Below, in pieces: positions 23,150 to 34,480 of a stretch of DNA of 64,000 nt (positions within the stretch are counted from its first letter, which is position 1; each line of letters opens with the position of its first letter). A model generated the notes under the pieces. It had not been told where the DNA came from and ran no database searches. It worked only from the letters and a program-made list of their open reading frames with translations. Position numbers and translations under genes: made by a program. The stretch lies in contig OX246746.1 in assembly GCA_945910005.1 (NCBI GenBank), positions 14,780,022 through 14,844,021 of the forward strand, written 5' to 3'. Source of the stretch: Isoperla grammatica. Taxonomy: Eukaryota > Arthropoda > Insecta > Plecoptera > Perlodidae.

Positions 23150-24090
23150 TGAAACTAAATCCTCTAGTCTTTCAACTCCTGTCTCTGACCCGTTTTAATG
23201 ATGAAATGTATTCCTCTAACATCGACCCATTTTAATGATGAAACTAAATCCTGTAGTCTTTCAACTCCTGTCTCTGTTGTATTCCTCTAACATCTATGAA
23301 ATAAATTATCTAAAATCAGCCCATTTAAACTAATTTCTCTAACATCGATTAATAATTTGAATGATGAAATAAATTCTCTAAAATCAGTCCATTTAAACTA
23401 ATTCCTCTAACATCGATTAATAATTTGAATGATGAAATAAATTCTCTAAAATCAGTCCATTTAAACTAATTCCTCTAACATCGATTAATAATTTGAATGA
23501 TGAAAAAAATTCTCTAAAATCAGTCCATTTAAACTAATTCCTCTAACATCGATTAATAATTTCAATGATGAAATAAATTCTCTAAAATCAGTCCATTTAA
23601 ACTAATTCCTCTAACATCGATTAATAATTTGAATGATGAAATAAATTCCCTAACATCAGTCCATTTAAACTAATTTCTCTAACATCGATTAATAATTTGA
23701 ATGATGAAATAAATTCTCTCACATCAGTCCATTTAAACTAATTTCTCTAACATCGATTAATAATTTTAATGATGAAAGTGATACCTCTTAGTCTTACCCC
23801 TTTTAATGATGAAACATTGTCTAAAATCGGTCAATTTAAATTATAAAAGATACTTTGTATTTGTCCCTTTTAACGATGCAAAAGTATTAGGTGATACTCT
23901 AACATCGGACCATTTGAATGATGAAAATAACTGATGTATCTGGTCCCTTTTAATGGTGAAACTTGTTTTCTGACATCGGCGCATTTTAATGATTAAAGTA
24001 ACTGATGTATTTTGTCCCTTTTAATGATTAAACGTATTTTCTAACATTGGTCCATTTAAATGATGAAAGTTATTTTCTGACCCTTTCAAT
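23150..24090. repeat. 68-bp tandem array with diverged flanks
   Basis: Seven central copies start CCATTTAAACTAATTCCTCT at 23321, 23389, 23457, 23525, 23593, 23661 and 23729, each exactly 68 bp. Each contains AACATCGATTAATAATTTGA and GATGAAATAAATTCTCTA. The unit is itself two related halves of about 34 bp sharing AATGATGAAA, TCTCTAA and CATCRGTCCATTT-like blocks. Diverged copies extend from about 23150 and to about 24090, where the spacing becomes irregular. Homogeneous centre and decayed edges are typical of arrays maintained by unequal exchange. Confidence 0.95.
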
Positions 24091-26382
24091 GATGTAGAAA
24101 TAAGTGTAACTAACTGGTCGACTAGCGGTAAAACGGCAAGTTGGAACACACCCTTAGTCAAAGCAAGTTACTCGCTAAACGTTAAGTTTCATGCAACGAC
24201 CTAGAAGCAAACCGTAGTCTAATATTATCACATAATTACTTTCAAGTTAAAATCCTGACATTTTCAATACCCCATTATTTTTTGTAAAGCTAATTTTGGT
24301 ACTCTTTTGTAGTCGTATTAGTATTAGTTGTAAAATAACTTTGTATAGTAGCATTACAATTAGTTTAAACAATTAATTGTTTATAAAGAAGTAAACTACT
24401 AATTTTTATTGTTGCTGAATACACCTCTGTAGACTTATTGAACAATATTTTATTTTTCTTGGATTCAGATTAAGTAATAGAAGAAATAATAAAGTTTGTA
24501 TTTTTTTTGTCATTCTATACGTCCACCGGATCTAAAACAACTAATTAGTATACAAATAATTAAATCGTCCGTTTTTTACTAAGAAATAGCTTAATATACT
24601 CTGTCTCACACTGCATAGACGTGTTATAGATAAGGGTCATTCCTACAACACGCATATATAATAATTGGTTCCACTTACACATAGGGTGAAATGCAAAGAC
24701 ATAACCTGTCGTCTCGCTCGCTTGTTATGTCCTAAACAATAATTGAAAGACTGCCAGTTTGAGAGCACATATGGGAGATGTTCGGGGTATAGCGTATAAA
24801 AAAGTAGATCTTAATTGGGTAGCTAAGCTTTGAGTATCACGCTGCAAAGATTTGGTCCCATTACCTTAATTACAACATTTTAGATTAATTAACATAAAAA
24901 GAGAACAACGAAATAAATTCGTTTTTTGTTGGTTAAGTGGTCGAAAACTCGTTTCATGAAACTACCTTTGAGTGTTGGGTTTCTGGTAAATTTTGATAGG
25001 CTGTTTTGGTCTGTCACTTCTTGTCGTCTGGCTGAGGTGTGGACTTGCTAACTGTGTTTACTCAAGAACCAGCTTAGTGTCCACACGTCCACACGTCCAC
25101 ACGTCCTAAATACTCTAAGAAGAATCCAGTCGTGTTTATGGTATTGTCATCAGTTGAACATTCTATTGTTCAAACGAATGTTTTACTACAACCATCAATA
25201 AAGCTGCTATTTTTAAACAGGGATATAAATTCACATTTGCGTTTCGTGGACGGACCAAAACAAAGGACAACAACAACAATAGCACCAACATAAACAGCAA
25301 ATTATTTGACATGATCCCGTCTGAGATATTTATGACCGGAAAATTCCCCCTCCCCCTCCCTCGCTAACCCTTGAAATTTCCAAACAGAGATCAACTACCT
25401 ACCTATTCAATCAACTTCTATTTGTCGAATAATGTAATTGTCACTTGTGTGTTTGTGGGGGGAAGGGGGGGGGGCTGGGAAATTGTAATAACATTTCAAT
25501 TACATTTTATCTGCGGGCACCATGATTCTATAATTCAGCCGTGAATGTAAAGTTGTATACCTGATTTTTTGCAGATACCTTCATTATTATTAGTAATCGT
25601 TTATTTGCAACAGAATATACATTCCACAAGCGCAAATGAAATAGATCAGACAATTGACAATTGACATACCAAACGATGTAATTGCTTTTGTGCATGTGGC
25701 AATGTTATCATCGATTTACTTATGGCTTCAAGATAATCTCCCTGAGCTGCCTAAACAACGTGAGTAGTCTGCAGGAGGTGGGCCGTATACACTTGCACGC
25801 GATAGTGCGAGGGTGGTGGGTGGATGGAAAAGATAATCAAATCATGTATACATAGAGAGACAAGTTTGTGTTATTCTCTATAGATACAAATTCTTGATAG
25901 TTCTAGCTGTTTTTTCATAACTTTCTATTTCAAGTGTTTCTGATTTTAAATGTGTGGTTCTAATTTTCGCGAAGTGTTATCACGAATGATGTTGTATAGT
26001 TACGTGAAACAATACACAATTTATTAGGATTGTAGTAGGCTTAGAAACAAATGAAATTGTCTCGCTTTTTGTTCATTAATGTTTATTTTTTGTATGTATT
26101 GTGGTGGAAGTATGTTTATGATTTATGAGAATAAATTGATCTGAAAATAGAAATTGAATTGCATTTATCATAAACTGTATTACAAACTCTACTCTGAGGT
26201 AAGATTAAAACATGTGATGGTAGTAGGGTTAAGGGGGCGTGACCGTGTGCGTATGTATGACTTGCGTCTGTTTCTCATGTTATGAAGGTGATTTCTGGAG
26301 GCTGTTCTTTACTGTAATTAGTTATACCCCCTCCGTTAGGTTTCCTTGTCAATATCTTGTATTGTTTAAAGCGCGCACGTGC
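24091..26382. other. AT-rich non-coding stretch
   Basis: It contains a short hairpin (GACATAAC at 24698-24705 and GTTATGTC at 24724-24731), three copies of ACACGTCC near 25085, a C-rich tract near 25347-25362 and a G-rich tract near 25455-25475. No exon, RNA gene or complete transposon could be supported. Confidence 0.6.
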
Positions 26383-26460
26383 ACTGCCACGTGATGTAGT
26401 GGGCAAGAGATCGCACATCGACAGGGCGTGGGTTCGTATCCCACTCATAATCATCACAGC
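26383..26460 (+). mobile_element. tRNA-like SINE head
   Basis: TGATGTAGTGGGCAAGAG resembles an A-box region, and GGGTTCGTATCCC at about 26428-26440 is a good B-box with its flanking GTG and CAC forming a T-arm. The spacing between boxes fits a tRNA. The 3' part continues CATAATCATCACAGC rather than an acceptor stem, so it is read as the head of a tRNA-derived SINE. Its 3' boundary and target duplication were not found. Confidence 0.55.
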
Positions 26461-26622
26461 CATTATTACTTATACACATGCAATGCACGACGAACTATGA
26501 AACACAAACAGTTAAAACAAGAAACAGAATTCAATACAATACTATTGACCAATAGACAATCATTTCGTTCATTTTTGTTTATGTCTATACTGTACAAGTA
26601 TATAAATTGACAAAATATCATG

Positions 26623-26780
26623 TTTAGAGTCTACCCACTCATTCACATGTTTTTGATGATTTTTATGATTTTTATGATTGTTTTTGACATGATTTTCAGT
26701 AGGGACCTTAATTTAAAGCGACTGAGCCAACCCTGTAGGCTACGAACACCATCGAGGAGTGAGTGATAACCAACAAAAGA
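26623..26780. repeat. Dispersed repeat family C, copy 2
   Basis: It shares TTTAGAGTCTACCCACTCA at its start and TTAATTTAAAGCGACTGAG, CCAACCCTGTAGGCTACGAA and GAGTGAGTGATAACCAA at its end with copy 1 at 21742-21864. The middle is expanded by short GATTTTTAT repeats absent from copy 1. Confidence 0.78.
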
Positions 26781-27544
26781 TTATGAAGCAATATCAATAG
26801 TAATAATATTAAAAGTATAAGTATTATATATTATATACTATGTTCATTGTTTATGTACACACTATTGTACTTACACAATACAACTATTTACATGGGAACA
26901 ATTTAGAGTTACAACTTACAATGTCAGTCAGTACTTTTGACTCAAGTTTAGCATATTTATCTTAGCGTTTGTCGTAAAAACTGCAAAACGTCACGAAATA
27001 ATTTAAATGCGCATACAAAATTTACAAACAGTTTTTTAATCAACCAACACGTTTGCTGGTACTCAAATATTCCAAGAACTTCGAGACTTGTCATTCGTCA
27101 TTCGTGCTAAACAGTGTCATTTAACTTGGAATTATAATGCTGTATTCTGAGTGGATTTCATTAGTATAATTATCACATAATGTTAAGAGAACAATAACCA
27201 ACCATAGACTTATTATTATAAACACTTGATTCACGCAGTAACTACTTCCTTGAAACAAGTCTTCTTCAGAGCATGCATTAGCCTGCCCTACACTAGTTAG
27301 GCCTACTAATTACCTGCAATTACATCACTTTGTAATGAGAGTGTTTCGTAGACCAGTTTTGCACGTAACGCAATGGACATTTCTATTTTTATCGTTGCAT
27401 AATTGAAAGCGAGCTAAAATGGAGGCGGAAATTTCACGACATTGGTAATGGAATTGGTAAATCGTGATCATCGTATTCGCAGTAGTGAGGAATAATGCCG
27501 AGTTTTCCCGCTATCGAAGAGAGTGAGAGGGAGGGTTGGGAAAG

Positions 27545-27550
<6 letters not shown>

Positions 27551-27576
<26 letters not shown>

Positions 27577-27577
27577 A
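27551..27577. repeat. GA dinucleotide microsatellite
   Basis: Thirteen uninterrupted GA units. The Ser-Leu-rich minus-strand ORF across it is an artefact. Confidence 0.97.
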
Positions 27578-27782
27578 CCGCCGATAAGTGTTTGTTGGAA
27601 AATTTTGTTTAATGATCAAAAATGATTGTTAAATGAACAAAAAAACGGTTGTATCGCAAACGGGTGCTTTTCATGCTCTTACATCCAGAGAGAAATCCTT
27701 GCTTGCTTCTTACTTTTTTCACCGTCATGCTAATGGATTATTCAATTTTATAATACTTTTTTTTTTTTTAATTAAAAATGGT

Positions 27783-27830
27783 ATTTAGTGTCTACCCACT
27801 CAATTACAAGAATTGATTTCAAGTGGTGAA
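27783..27830. repeat. Dispersed repeat family C, truncated copy 3
   Basis: Only the start block is present: TTTAGTGTCTACCCACTCAA, differing by one base from the other copies over the shared part. The end block found in copies 1 and 2 is missing. Confidence 0.55.
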
Positions 27831-28589
27831 TATTGTATTATGTATTATGTGCTTCGCTGCTATGAATGTAAACTCACCGTTTATATATTATGTACTAGTA
27901 CCATAGATTCATGACACATTTTAAAGTTAATAAACCCCCAGCGCGAACGAACCGGGAATTGATTGAATTGGAAGCAGAAATACACTTTTGAATTGCATGT
28001 TAAGACTGAACTCTATAACACATTTTGTCTGTGCATAAGAATACATTTTAACACAAACGGTATGGCTATAGGGACAATAAGTATAGGCCTACAATTATAT
28101 ATTTTTAGTTTGTACTGAAATTTCATTTTTAAATTATATCTCAAGAATGAGCTTCGAAATCGCAAATCTGAAGAAGCCCTACATACTGAACGCTCTAAGT
28201 AGTGTCTTCCATTATAATCTTTATGGCATTTATATCTTATTAATTGTATTACTAATTATCGAATTAATAATAAAATAACTACGTAAATGATTATAATATT
28301 TCATTCAGTCTGTAAGGCTTACCAAAGAACAGTGCACTGTCAATTTAGATTTTCGATTTTTTCTTGTAATCTTGGGATAATTAAAAAATGAACATTTTCT
28401 GCGGTTTTTGACGTAGAGGTACCCTTCGCTCTTAATAAATTAGTAGTTTCCATATAGTGGGAATTTTTTAAACAAACAATGTCGACAGTAACACATCTTG
28501 TCTCCAGAGTGAGCTAAACCGTCAGGAGTGGACTACGTGACACAACGTCGCGATCAACCTTAGTGCACGCAAGCGAACACACTATAGCC

Positions 28590-28643
28590 ATGCATGGAGC
28601 CCCAGGCCACGGAAATGGCTCAAGAACAACGCCTACTGGCCAG
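28590..28643 (+). CDS. Candidate first coding exon, product unknown
   Basis: An ATG with G at -3 opens an 18-codon frame, MHGAPGHGNGSRTTPTGQ, that ends exactly at CAG followed by GTATAC, a good splice-donor match, in phase 0. The preceding 90 bases are less AT-rich than the surroundings, as a 5' leader would be. After the donor the frame runs into AT-rich sequence. The peptide is Gly- and His-rich and low in complexity, so I cannot name a family. The plus-strand candidate exon at 40364-40618 also begins in phase 0, but joining the two is speculation with 11.7 kb between them. Confidence 0.3.
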
Positions 28644-29499
28644 GTATACAATAATATAATACACACGAGCATCATAGACAGCGCAAAGCAAACCAGAGGT
28701 GCTAGTTTTATGACAATAGCCTGTAGGCGTTATGACATGAAAAATTAATCTTTTTGTATTGTGCTATGACCATATAGGGCTATATGTATAGAATAGTGAT
28801 TCAATTAACTAGACCACACATCTTAGTCATCACTAATCACACGAATATAAATATAGGTGATTATCTCAATCATCATTTAGTGTCCTGGCTGGCTGAAGAT
28901 GCGCATTTAGCAAGATGAGTGAATGACAGTCAGTGATCAGATCAAGCGCTCAATATTGACGCAGATCGTACTATTTTCATTATTCTTGAAAGGTGTAGTA
29001 ATAACCCACCCACTCTAAAAGGTGTCATGAGTAGGTGGGGGGGACGGCTGTTATCTTGTGTAACAGCCTCGTGTAATGCATTGCACAAGAGAAGAACACG
29101 AGTGGACTGGGTATACCTATAATTACCATTATATCCATTAGCTTTAATAATGCATGTATTTTGTAACGGACCACATATATTTCACTTTTATATGTGCATT
29201 TTGTATGGTAAAATAACTCAAAGTCATAAAAGTGAAAACTATTGTATTTTTCAGCGAATGTCCAGGGTACAATAGAGGGTGGTACAGTTCATCTGTTTTG
29301 TACGAAATGTCTTATAACCTGGAAAATGACAACGAAAAAGAAACTGGTGGTTATAGTTGATCCCATCGCCACTTGATTGGTAAAGTGATAACTTTCTGTG
29401 TCCAAAAATGTACTGACGGATGTTAGTGTACTTTAGTGTACATCAGCTTTACTGACACAAATGGAAGCCTTGAAACTTTCTTGTTGTCCCAGTCGGGTA
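28644..29499. other. Non-coding stretch
   Basis: AT-rich sequence with a G-tract near 29036-29043. Its right end may be the 3' untranslated part of the minus-strand retrotransposon that begins at 29500. No exon seen. Confidence 0.6.
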
Positions 29500-29945
29500 G
29501 GAGATGGGAGGTTCTCCCTACTCAGAATTGGTCATCGTTGACGCTTCATCCCTTTCTTCCCTATCTTCCCTTAGCATATTTCGCTCAATCATCTTCAAGT
29601 ACTCCTTCTTTCGGTCTCTCCACCAGTTCTTTCCATAGTCTTCTGTCTTCCCACCACTTTTCTGCTGTACTTATATCCATGATTCTTTTCGGTTTTGAGC
29701 GTCCGTTTCAATCATCCCTTCCCATATTTGTCTTGGTCTTCTCAGTTGGTCCACAGCATCTTCACATTGTCTCTTCGGGATCCTCTCCGCATTCATTCTC
29801 TTCATATGTCCGAACCACCTGGCTTTCTTTGGCTACCTTGAAGTGTAGGTTATCTATCTACTCTAATTATTTCTTGACCTTCACACTTCGCACTCTTTCG
29901 ATTTTGGTCACTCCTGCTACACTCGTTATAGGAATTTCAATAAAA
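29500..29945 (-). pseudogene. Decayed C-terminus of a non-LTR retrotransposon reverse-transcriptase ORF
   Basis: Read on the minus strand, about 29919-29890 gives GVTKIERVRSVKVKK, 29823-29764 gives ARWFGHMKRMNAERIPKRQC, followed by RRPRQIWEGMIETDA, and after a frame change 29668-29612 gives STAEKWWEDRRLWKELVERP. This order (a GVT..R.R segment, RWFGH..RM with a downstream R.PK, a basic segment ending in a tryptophan helix, then D-R-x-W-x-x-L) is the characteristic tail of many LINE ORF2 proteins. In-frame stops and at least one frameshift separate the blocks, so it is inactive. The catalytic RT motif (F/YxDD) and the endonuclease are absent, fitting the usual 5' truncation. The plus-strand 173-codon ORF (29436-29957) is its antisense shadow. 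The clade is not determined. Confidence 0.85.
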
Positions 29946-30447
29946 TGCAAAATGTAAGTACATAACAAATATAAACGTTTACAAACATAAAAAGTAATAA
30001 AAAGTAATAAATGTGAACTATTATTTTCAGCAGTGTTACCTAAAACTGTACTAATGTGTTAAAATCGTGCAAAATGTAGCCTTTTATCTCCGAGTAAAAA
30101 ATATATATAAAGAAGTAATAAGTTACTGATATCAAAACTGCTACGTTTCAAAAGAGAACACAACAGAGGATCAGGAAAATCAGTGTCAATCATAGTTTAG
30201 AGAACACGTTACCCTAGAGCAATAACTTATTAATTTTGTCTCAAGTTTTAAACATTCATTAAACATTCGTTCGCCTCATTTAAACTTATCGTTAGATTTG
30301 CGTGTACATTTCAAATGTAGAAGAGTGTTACGACTAATGAAGTTTAAATTACGTTTTAAGTTGGGTTTACTTGGTTGTTGTTTTTTTGTGTGATAGCATT
30401 AGTGAAACGGTGAGAAACCTACCGACACCTTCGCCTCATCCATTAGG
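29946..30447. other. AT-rich non-coding stretch
   Basis: It contains short AAAGTAATAA repetition near 29990-30010 and poly-T near 30380. No gene or RNA seen. Confidence 0.65.
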
Positions 30448-30679
30448 CAGTGGTGTAGGAATATTACAGGGGGGTGGGCAGAAGACCAGGGGGCCAGAGT
30501 GAGCGCAATGAAACTATAATACCAATTTTTTTAAGAAATTGTACAAATTTTAATTTACATTTGCTCAATGACAGTTAACGTGTTTGTTATTAAATTTATT
30601 TGTTTAAAAATAAACACTGCACAGCGAAAATGAGGGCCTCATTGAAATGATTTCACTGTAAATTTTAGCTACGCCACTG
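30448..30679. mobile_element. hAT-like MITE, about 232 bp
   Basis: It starts CAGTGGTGTAG and ends CTACGCCACTG, whose reverse complement is CAGTGGCGTAG, a typical hAT-type terminus. The flanking octamers CCATTAGG (30440-30447) and CCACTAGA (30680-30687) match at 6 of 8 positions, as expected for an aged 8-bp target duplication. The left subterminal region is G-rich (near 30470-30500). It has no transposase and is non-coding. Confidence 0.75.
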
Positions 30680-32475
30680 CCACTAGACATTACGTGCGGA
30701 ATGCTGCTTTGAAGTCTACGAGTCATGTAACTAATAAATAAAACGATATTTAACTAATAGCGACAACCTATTCCCAAATTAGCGCATTTTTTTCTCGATT
30801 CAACGCGGGTATATTTTCATTGCACGGCCGAGTTGCTATAATTATAGTTAAAAATCAGAAAACTGCAAATCGAGTATTGTCAGGTCACCCGTGTCTTTGG
30901 CACAGTGATGTAGAATCGCTAGAATTTGAGGAAGGTGAATATTTCCCCTCCCCCCCCCCCCCGTCTCTCCCGCTTTAGTGAGGGGGAAATAATTCGAATT
31001 ATTTCTATTTTTCTTAACTGTGAATCTATTACATTTTATTATTTATTTTTTTACGGAAGTGTTATTCTTCTATTATTTATGGAAACTCTAAGTTATATTA
31101 TAAAGGGATCCTTTGTTGCTAAAAGCCTTAGATTGGTTAATAAAATAAGTTTCGAAGTCGTGAGGGGGAAAGGTAGTTTCAAAGAGAAGAGGCAGTAAGA
31201 TATGAAATTAATGAATTTTTAAATAGGTATATAAAAATCCCTGCCCCCCCCCCAAACACTCCCAAACCTCCCAGGATCTGCTGTATCTGCGGAATAATGT
31301 ATAGGAATTGAAAAAATAAATTCCGTAAAATAGTGGCAAGTGTATAACGTACGCCTGGTTTTGTATCAGCCGTTACCCTGTGCACTTTCTCTTGGTACCC
31401 TCAGGGTCCATTGCTCTATTGCCTCACTGTTCACCGATTACCCTTCTGCCTAAATTGCACTTCACTTCCATTAGCATTACTGTACATTACGTGACGCCGT
31501 AATGTCTGATCTTTCGGGGCCCCACTCAATTAAAACAAGCGGATACCTTGCTCAAGGAGAAACACATTCAGTCCAGCAGTAGCGTATCGAAGGGGGGAGG
31601 TGCTGCTGGGAGGCTGGAGCCTCCCCCCCACAAAAAAAAACCAGCTTTAATTGCAAGATATGTTGGTTTACGCAAAAATTAATGACAACATTTGTTGCAT
31701 CAAATTTGTCAATGTAACATATAAGGAAATAAATTATACAACAATGTCAACTTACTAAATATAAAATCAAATTTATACCATCAATGCAATAAATTCAATG
31801 ATTATCTCAAAAAGTCTGGCTTTCAGCATACCAACTAAACTCCTTCTAAATACTTACAAATCATGCGAAAAATATGTATTGTATTTACAAAAAATTGCCT
31901 GCCACGCAAAAGTCGGGGGCATCCCCCCCGCCCCCCATTGTTTCCGGTGGAAGACCGTTTGTGGATGTATCTTCCGCAGCATAGCCCCCCCCCCCCCAAA
32001 TGCGTACACCTCTCAAGCCTAGATTTGTTTATGAAAATTCCGTTTAATATAGAGTAACACTTGTTTTGGTATGATTATTCCTTACATTTCACATGCGTAG
32101 AAATTGTCAGTAAATTATAAGATGAGGAATAAAATAATCAATAATTAAACAGATGATTGCAGCCATTGCATTTATGTGTATAACATTCTTGTCGAGTTGA
32201 TCACCAAGCAATGCCACAACCTAATAATAAATTAGGCCTATGCCACTCCTTTTATTGTATTATGGTAAACAGTATTGAAGTTAAATATTTTGAATATTGT
32301 TATTATGTAGTTTGGTGATTTTTATTTCTGTGTAGGCCCATGCTGTTCTCAAAGAGATCCAAAGAAACTCATAGCTAGCATGGGTGGCTATTTTATAATC
32401 ATTTTATATTCATCATAAAACTATAAAAGAGTGGTACTAATAAATTATTCGTCTTGGTTTGTTCACCCTTTTCAG
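30680..32475. other. Non-coding stretch with several C- and G-tracts and a possible hAT-like relic
   Basis: Long C or G tracts lie at about 30948-30962, 31242-31252, 31590-31630, 31920-31935 and 31985-31998. CAGTAGCGTATCGAAGG at 31577 resembles a hAT terminus, and the 8-bp-armed palindrome at 31608-31625 resembles subterminal palindromes of these elements. No matching right end was found. Short ORFs (31179-31385 minus, 31798-32057 plus) cover these tracts and are not called. A small hairpin (CCCATGCT and AGCATGGG) spans about 32337-32384. Confidence 0.45.
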
Positions 32476-32653
32476 GTGTAGTAACGTATCAACGTCGAAG
32501 ATTAGACTGCCGGTAATATGGGCAGAGCTGTGGCCAACCGCAGATGAAATAAAACACAATATAATTGAACGTATACTAAAGTCGATCCCGGTTCGGAAAT
32601 CTGACAATCTTATGGACAGTCATGCACATGATATTGAGAGGCCGGCGGAATAG
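32476..32653 (+). CDS. Candidate terminal coding exon, product unknown
   Basis: A pyrimidine-rich tract (TTTGTTCACCCTTTTCAG, ending 32475) makes a good 3' splice site. From there one frame stays open for 59 codons to TAG, entering with one base of a split codon. The peptide contains STSKIRLPVIWAELW, then an amphipathic DEIKHNIIERILKSIPVRK helix-like stretch and an acidic end. The composition is more protein-like than the AT-rich surroundings. No domain is recognised and no AATAAA was found within 150 bp downstream. It could be a fossil of a transposon-encoded frame. Confidence 0.35.
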
Positions 32654-32937
32654 GTATAAGTGGGAGGAATAGCTGCTGCAACGTGACGCAGAGTTGCTCC
32701 ACAAATAGTTCCATCATCACGTTGTATACATGCGGAAACAAAGGCACCGAGGAAAGATCCGTGTTTCTTGTGGTCTTATTTTTAAGGGGCTATTACTTAC
32801 CTTGATAGGTTTAAACTAAATGGCTGTATAAGAAATGCCCACGCCACGTGTGTGTACGTTGAAAACAATATTTTGTTATAGATATTTTTGAGAATTTCAA
32901 ATAGAGGAAGATATACCGTAATATATAATGAAATCTC
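32654..32937. other. Short unique stretch, no gene seen
   Basis: It could hold the 3' untranslated region of the candidate exon to its left, but no polyadenylation signal is seen. Confidence 0.5.
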
Positions 32938-33365
32938 TTGCTTGTTGATGGATCCATCCATCTATCCATCCATTGGACGGACGGACGGATGATTGAAGGA
33001 GGGATGACGGAAGGAGGAATGTAGGAAGGAGGGATGACGAAAGAAGGGATGATGGAATGAGGATGGTGGAAGGAGGGATGAGGCAAGGAGGGGTGATGGA
33101 AGGAGGGATGCTGAAGGAGGGATGACGGAAGAAGGAATGAAGGAGGGATGACGAAAGCAGGGATAATGGAAGGAGGATGGTGGAAGAGGTGATGAGAGAA
33201 GGAGGATGGTGGAAAGAGGGATGACGGAAGGAGGTGTGATGGAAGGAGGGATCACGAAAGGAGGGATGATGGAAGGAGGATAGTGGAATGAGGGATTACG
33301 GAAGGAGGTATGACGGAAGACGGGATGATGGAGGGATGATAGAAGGAGGGATGGCGGACTTACTG
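32938..33365. repeat. Imperfect short-period array of GGAAGGAGGGATGA-type units
   Basis: Degenerate units of about 10 to 15 bp built from GGAAGGAGG and GATGACGGAA. At the left edge sit tetramer runs, ATCC then GGAC, around 32946-32990, forming an inverted block (GGATCCATCC). The two minus-strand ORFs of 91 and 166 codons (PSFHHP-type repeats) are frame-shadow products of this purine-rich strand. Confidence 0.93.
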
Positions 33366-34480
33366 ACGGAGAGCGGTATAGGTAGACCCATGCAGTGCAG
33401 GAGGTGTAGTGTGCACGTTCTGAAATGGTGTCAATGCGGTACATACCACACCAGCCGAACACCTTGGGCTGTGCCTAAGTCATTCCATTCACTCACTCAC
33501 TGTAAGTACTCACATTTGCTATCTCTGCGCCTTAAACACTATAATTACGAGGTTGTTTGAAGACTTGCATTAAACTTAATTAGTTCAGGTTGAAGTGTTG
33601 AAAGTTTGGGGATGTTTGATGGTAAGGCCTATTAGGGAGGGTGTGCTCGAATCAATTAGAAGCGTTCTTCATGCAAGGTGTGCCAATTTGCACGGCTCAG
33701 CCAAGGCGAGAAGACCAGACTCACAATACCAAGTTATTTTTATTATGTTCTGGTGCATTTATTTTCATTAGCTGGCGCATCCTTGGGATAAATTCTCTCC
33801 TTTACATATAAGGAACAGTGAACGCAGACTTGACACGTGTGGGATATGATATTGTGTCGTTATCTGTCTGTCTCGCGGTTTAAACAACATCAATACAAAC
33901 ACACAAGATTTTTGTCAACTCAAATTCGGGCGTGTGAAAAGGTGGAGTGGTGAGTGCAAATTATTTGTCCTGGCGAATTACCTACAGTTGAAAGAAATTA
34001 AACATGAAATACCATCTTAATATGCAAACACACCTTGAAGAACGGTGATCTTATTGATAGTTAAAATTAGTAACTAGTATTTAATAAATTATAAACATAA
34101 ACATGTAGCTCTGTTTCTGTAATATGTAATAGGAGAGTATGGTTAAGTTGTAAAAAAGTGAAAAGTTTAACTTCGCCAATAGAGACCACTTACTTACTTA
34201 CTATATACATAGAGCAATGAGATGCATATTAGTAGTCTCTTTTATTAACAATATCAGTTACATTACGCACTGTTCAATCTATCAGTAAAATGTGTACTTT
34301 GCCGACCTCTTTCAACAATATCAGTTACATCATCGGACATGATTAGAGACTTGTTGTTCGTCGAATTTGATTAATTTAAGAGAGGTTTGAAGAAGCGCTG
34401 CTTGTTTTCCTACAGAGCGGAACCCCGCCGATCAAATAATACCCCTTCCCCACACAGCGTTAGATATCATCAATAACAGA
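33366..34480. other. Non-coding stretch
   Basis: Unique sequence without a supportable exon. TCAGTTACAT is repeated near 34250 and 34320 in a roughly 70-bp local duplication around AACAATATCAGTTACAT. Confidence 0.6.

Larger units (their letters stand above)
26781..28589. other. AT-rich stretch with a GA repeat and a truncated family C copy
   Basis: A GA dinucleotide run lies at 27551-27577 and poly-T near 27758. A 40-codon hydrophobic ORF near 28147 has no supporting context. The segment 28500-28589, immediately before the candidate first exon, is less AT-rich and could be 5' untranslated sequence. Confidence 0.5.

Noticed and set aside
29436..29957. 173-codon plus-strand ORF
   Set aside because: It is antisense to the decayed LINE reverse-transcriptase tail, whose motifs read clearly on the minus strand.
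31577..32020. Complete hAT element starting at CAGTAGCGTATC
   Set aside because: The left end is plausible, but no right end with matching inverted repeat or 8-bp duplication could be found.
32811..33462. Pro/His/Ser-rich minus-strand ORFs
   Set aside because: They are produced by the purine-rich short-period repeat on the opposite strand.
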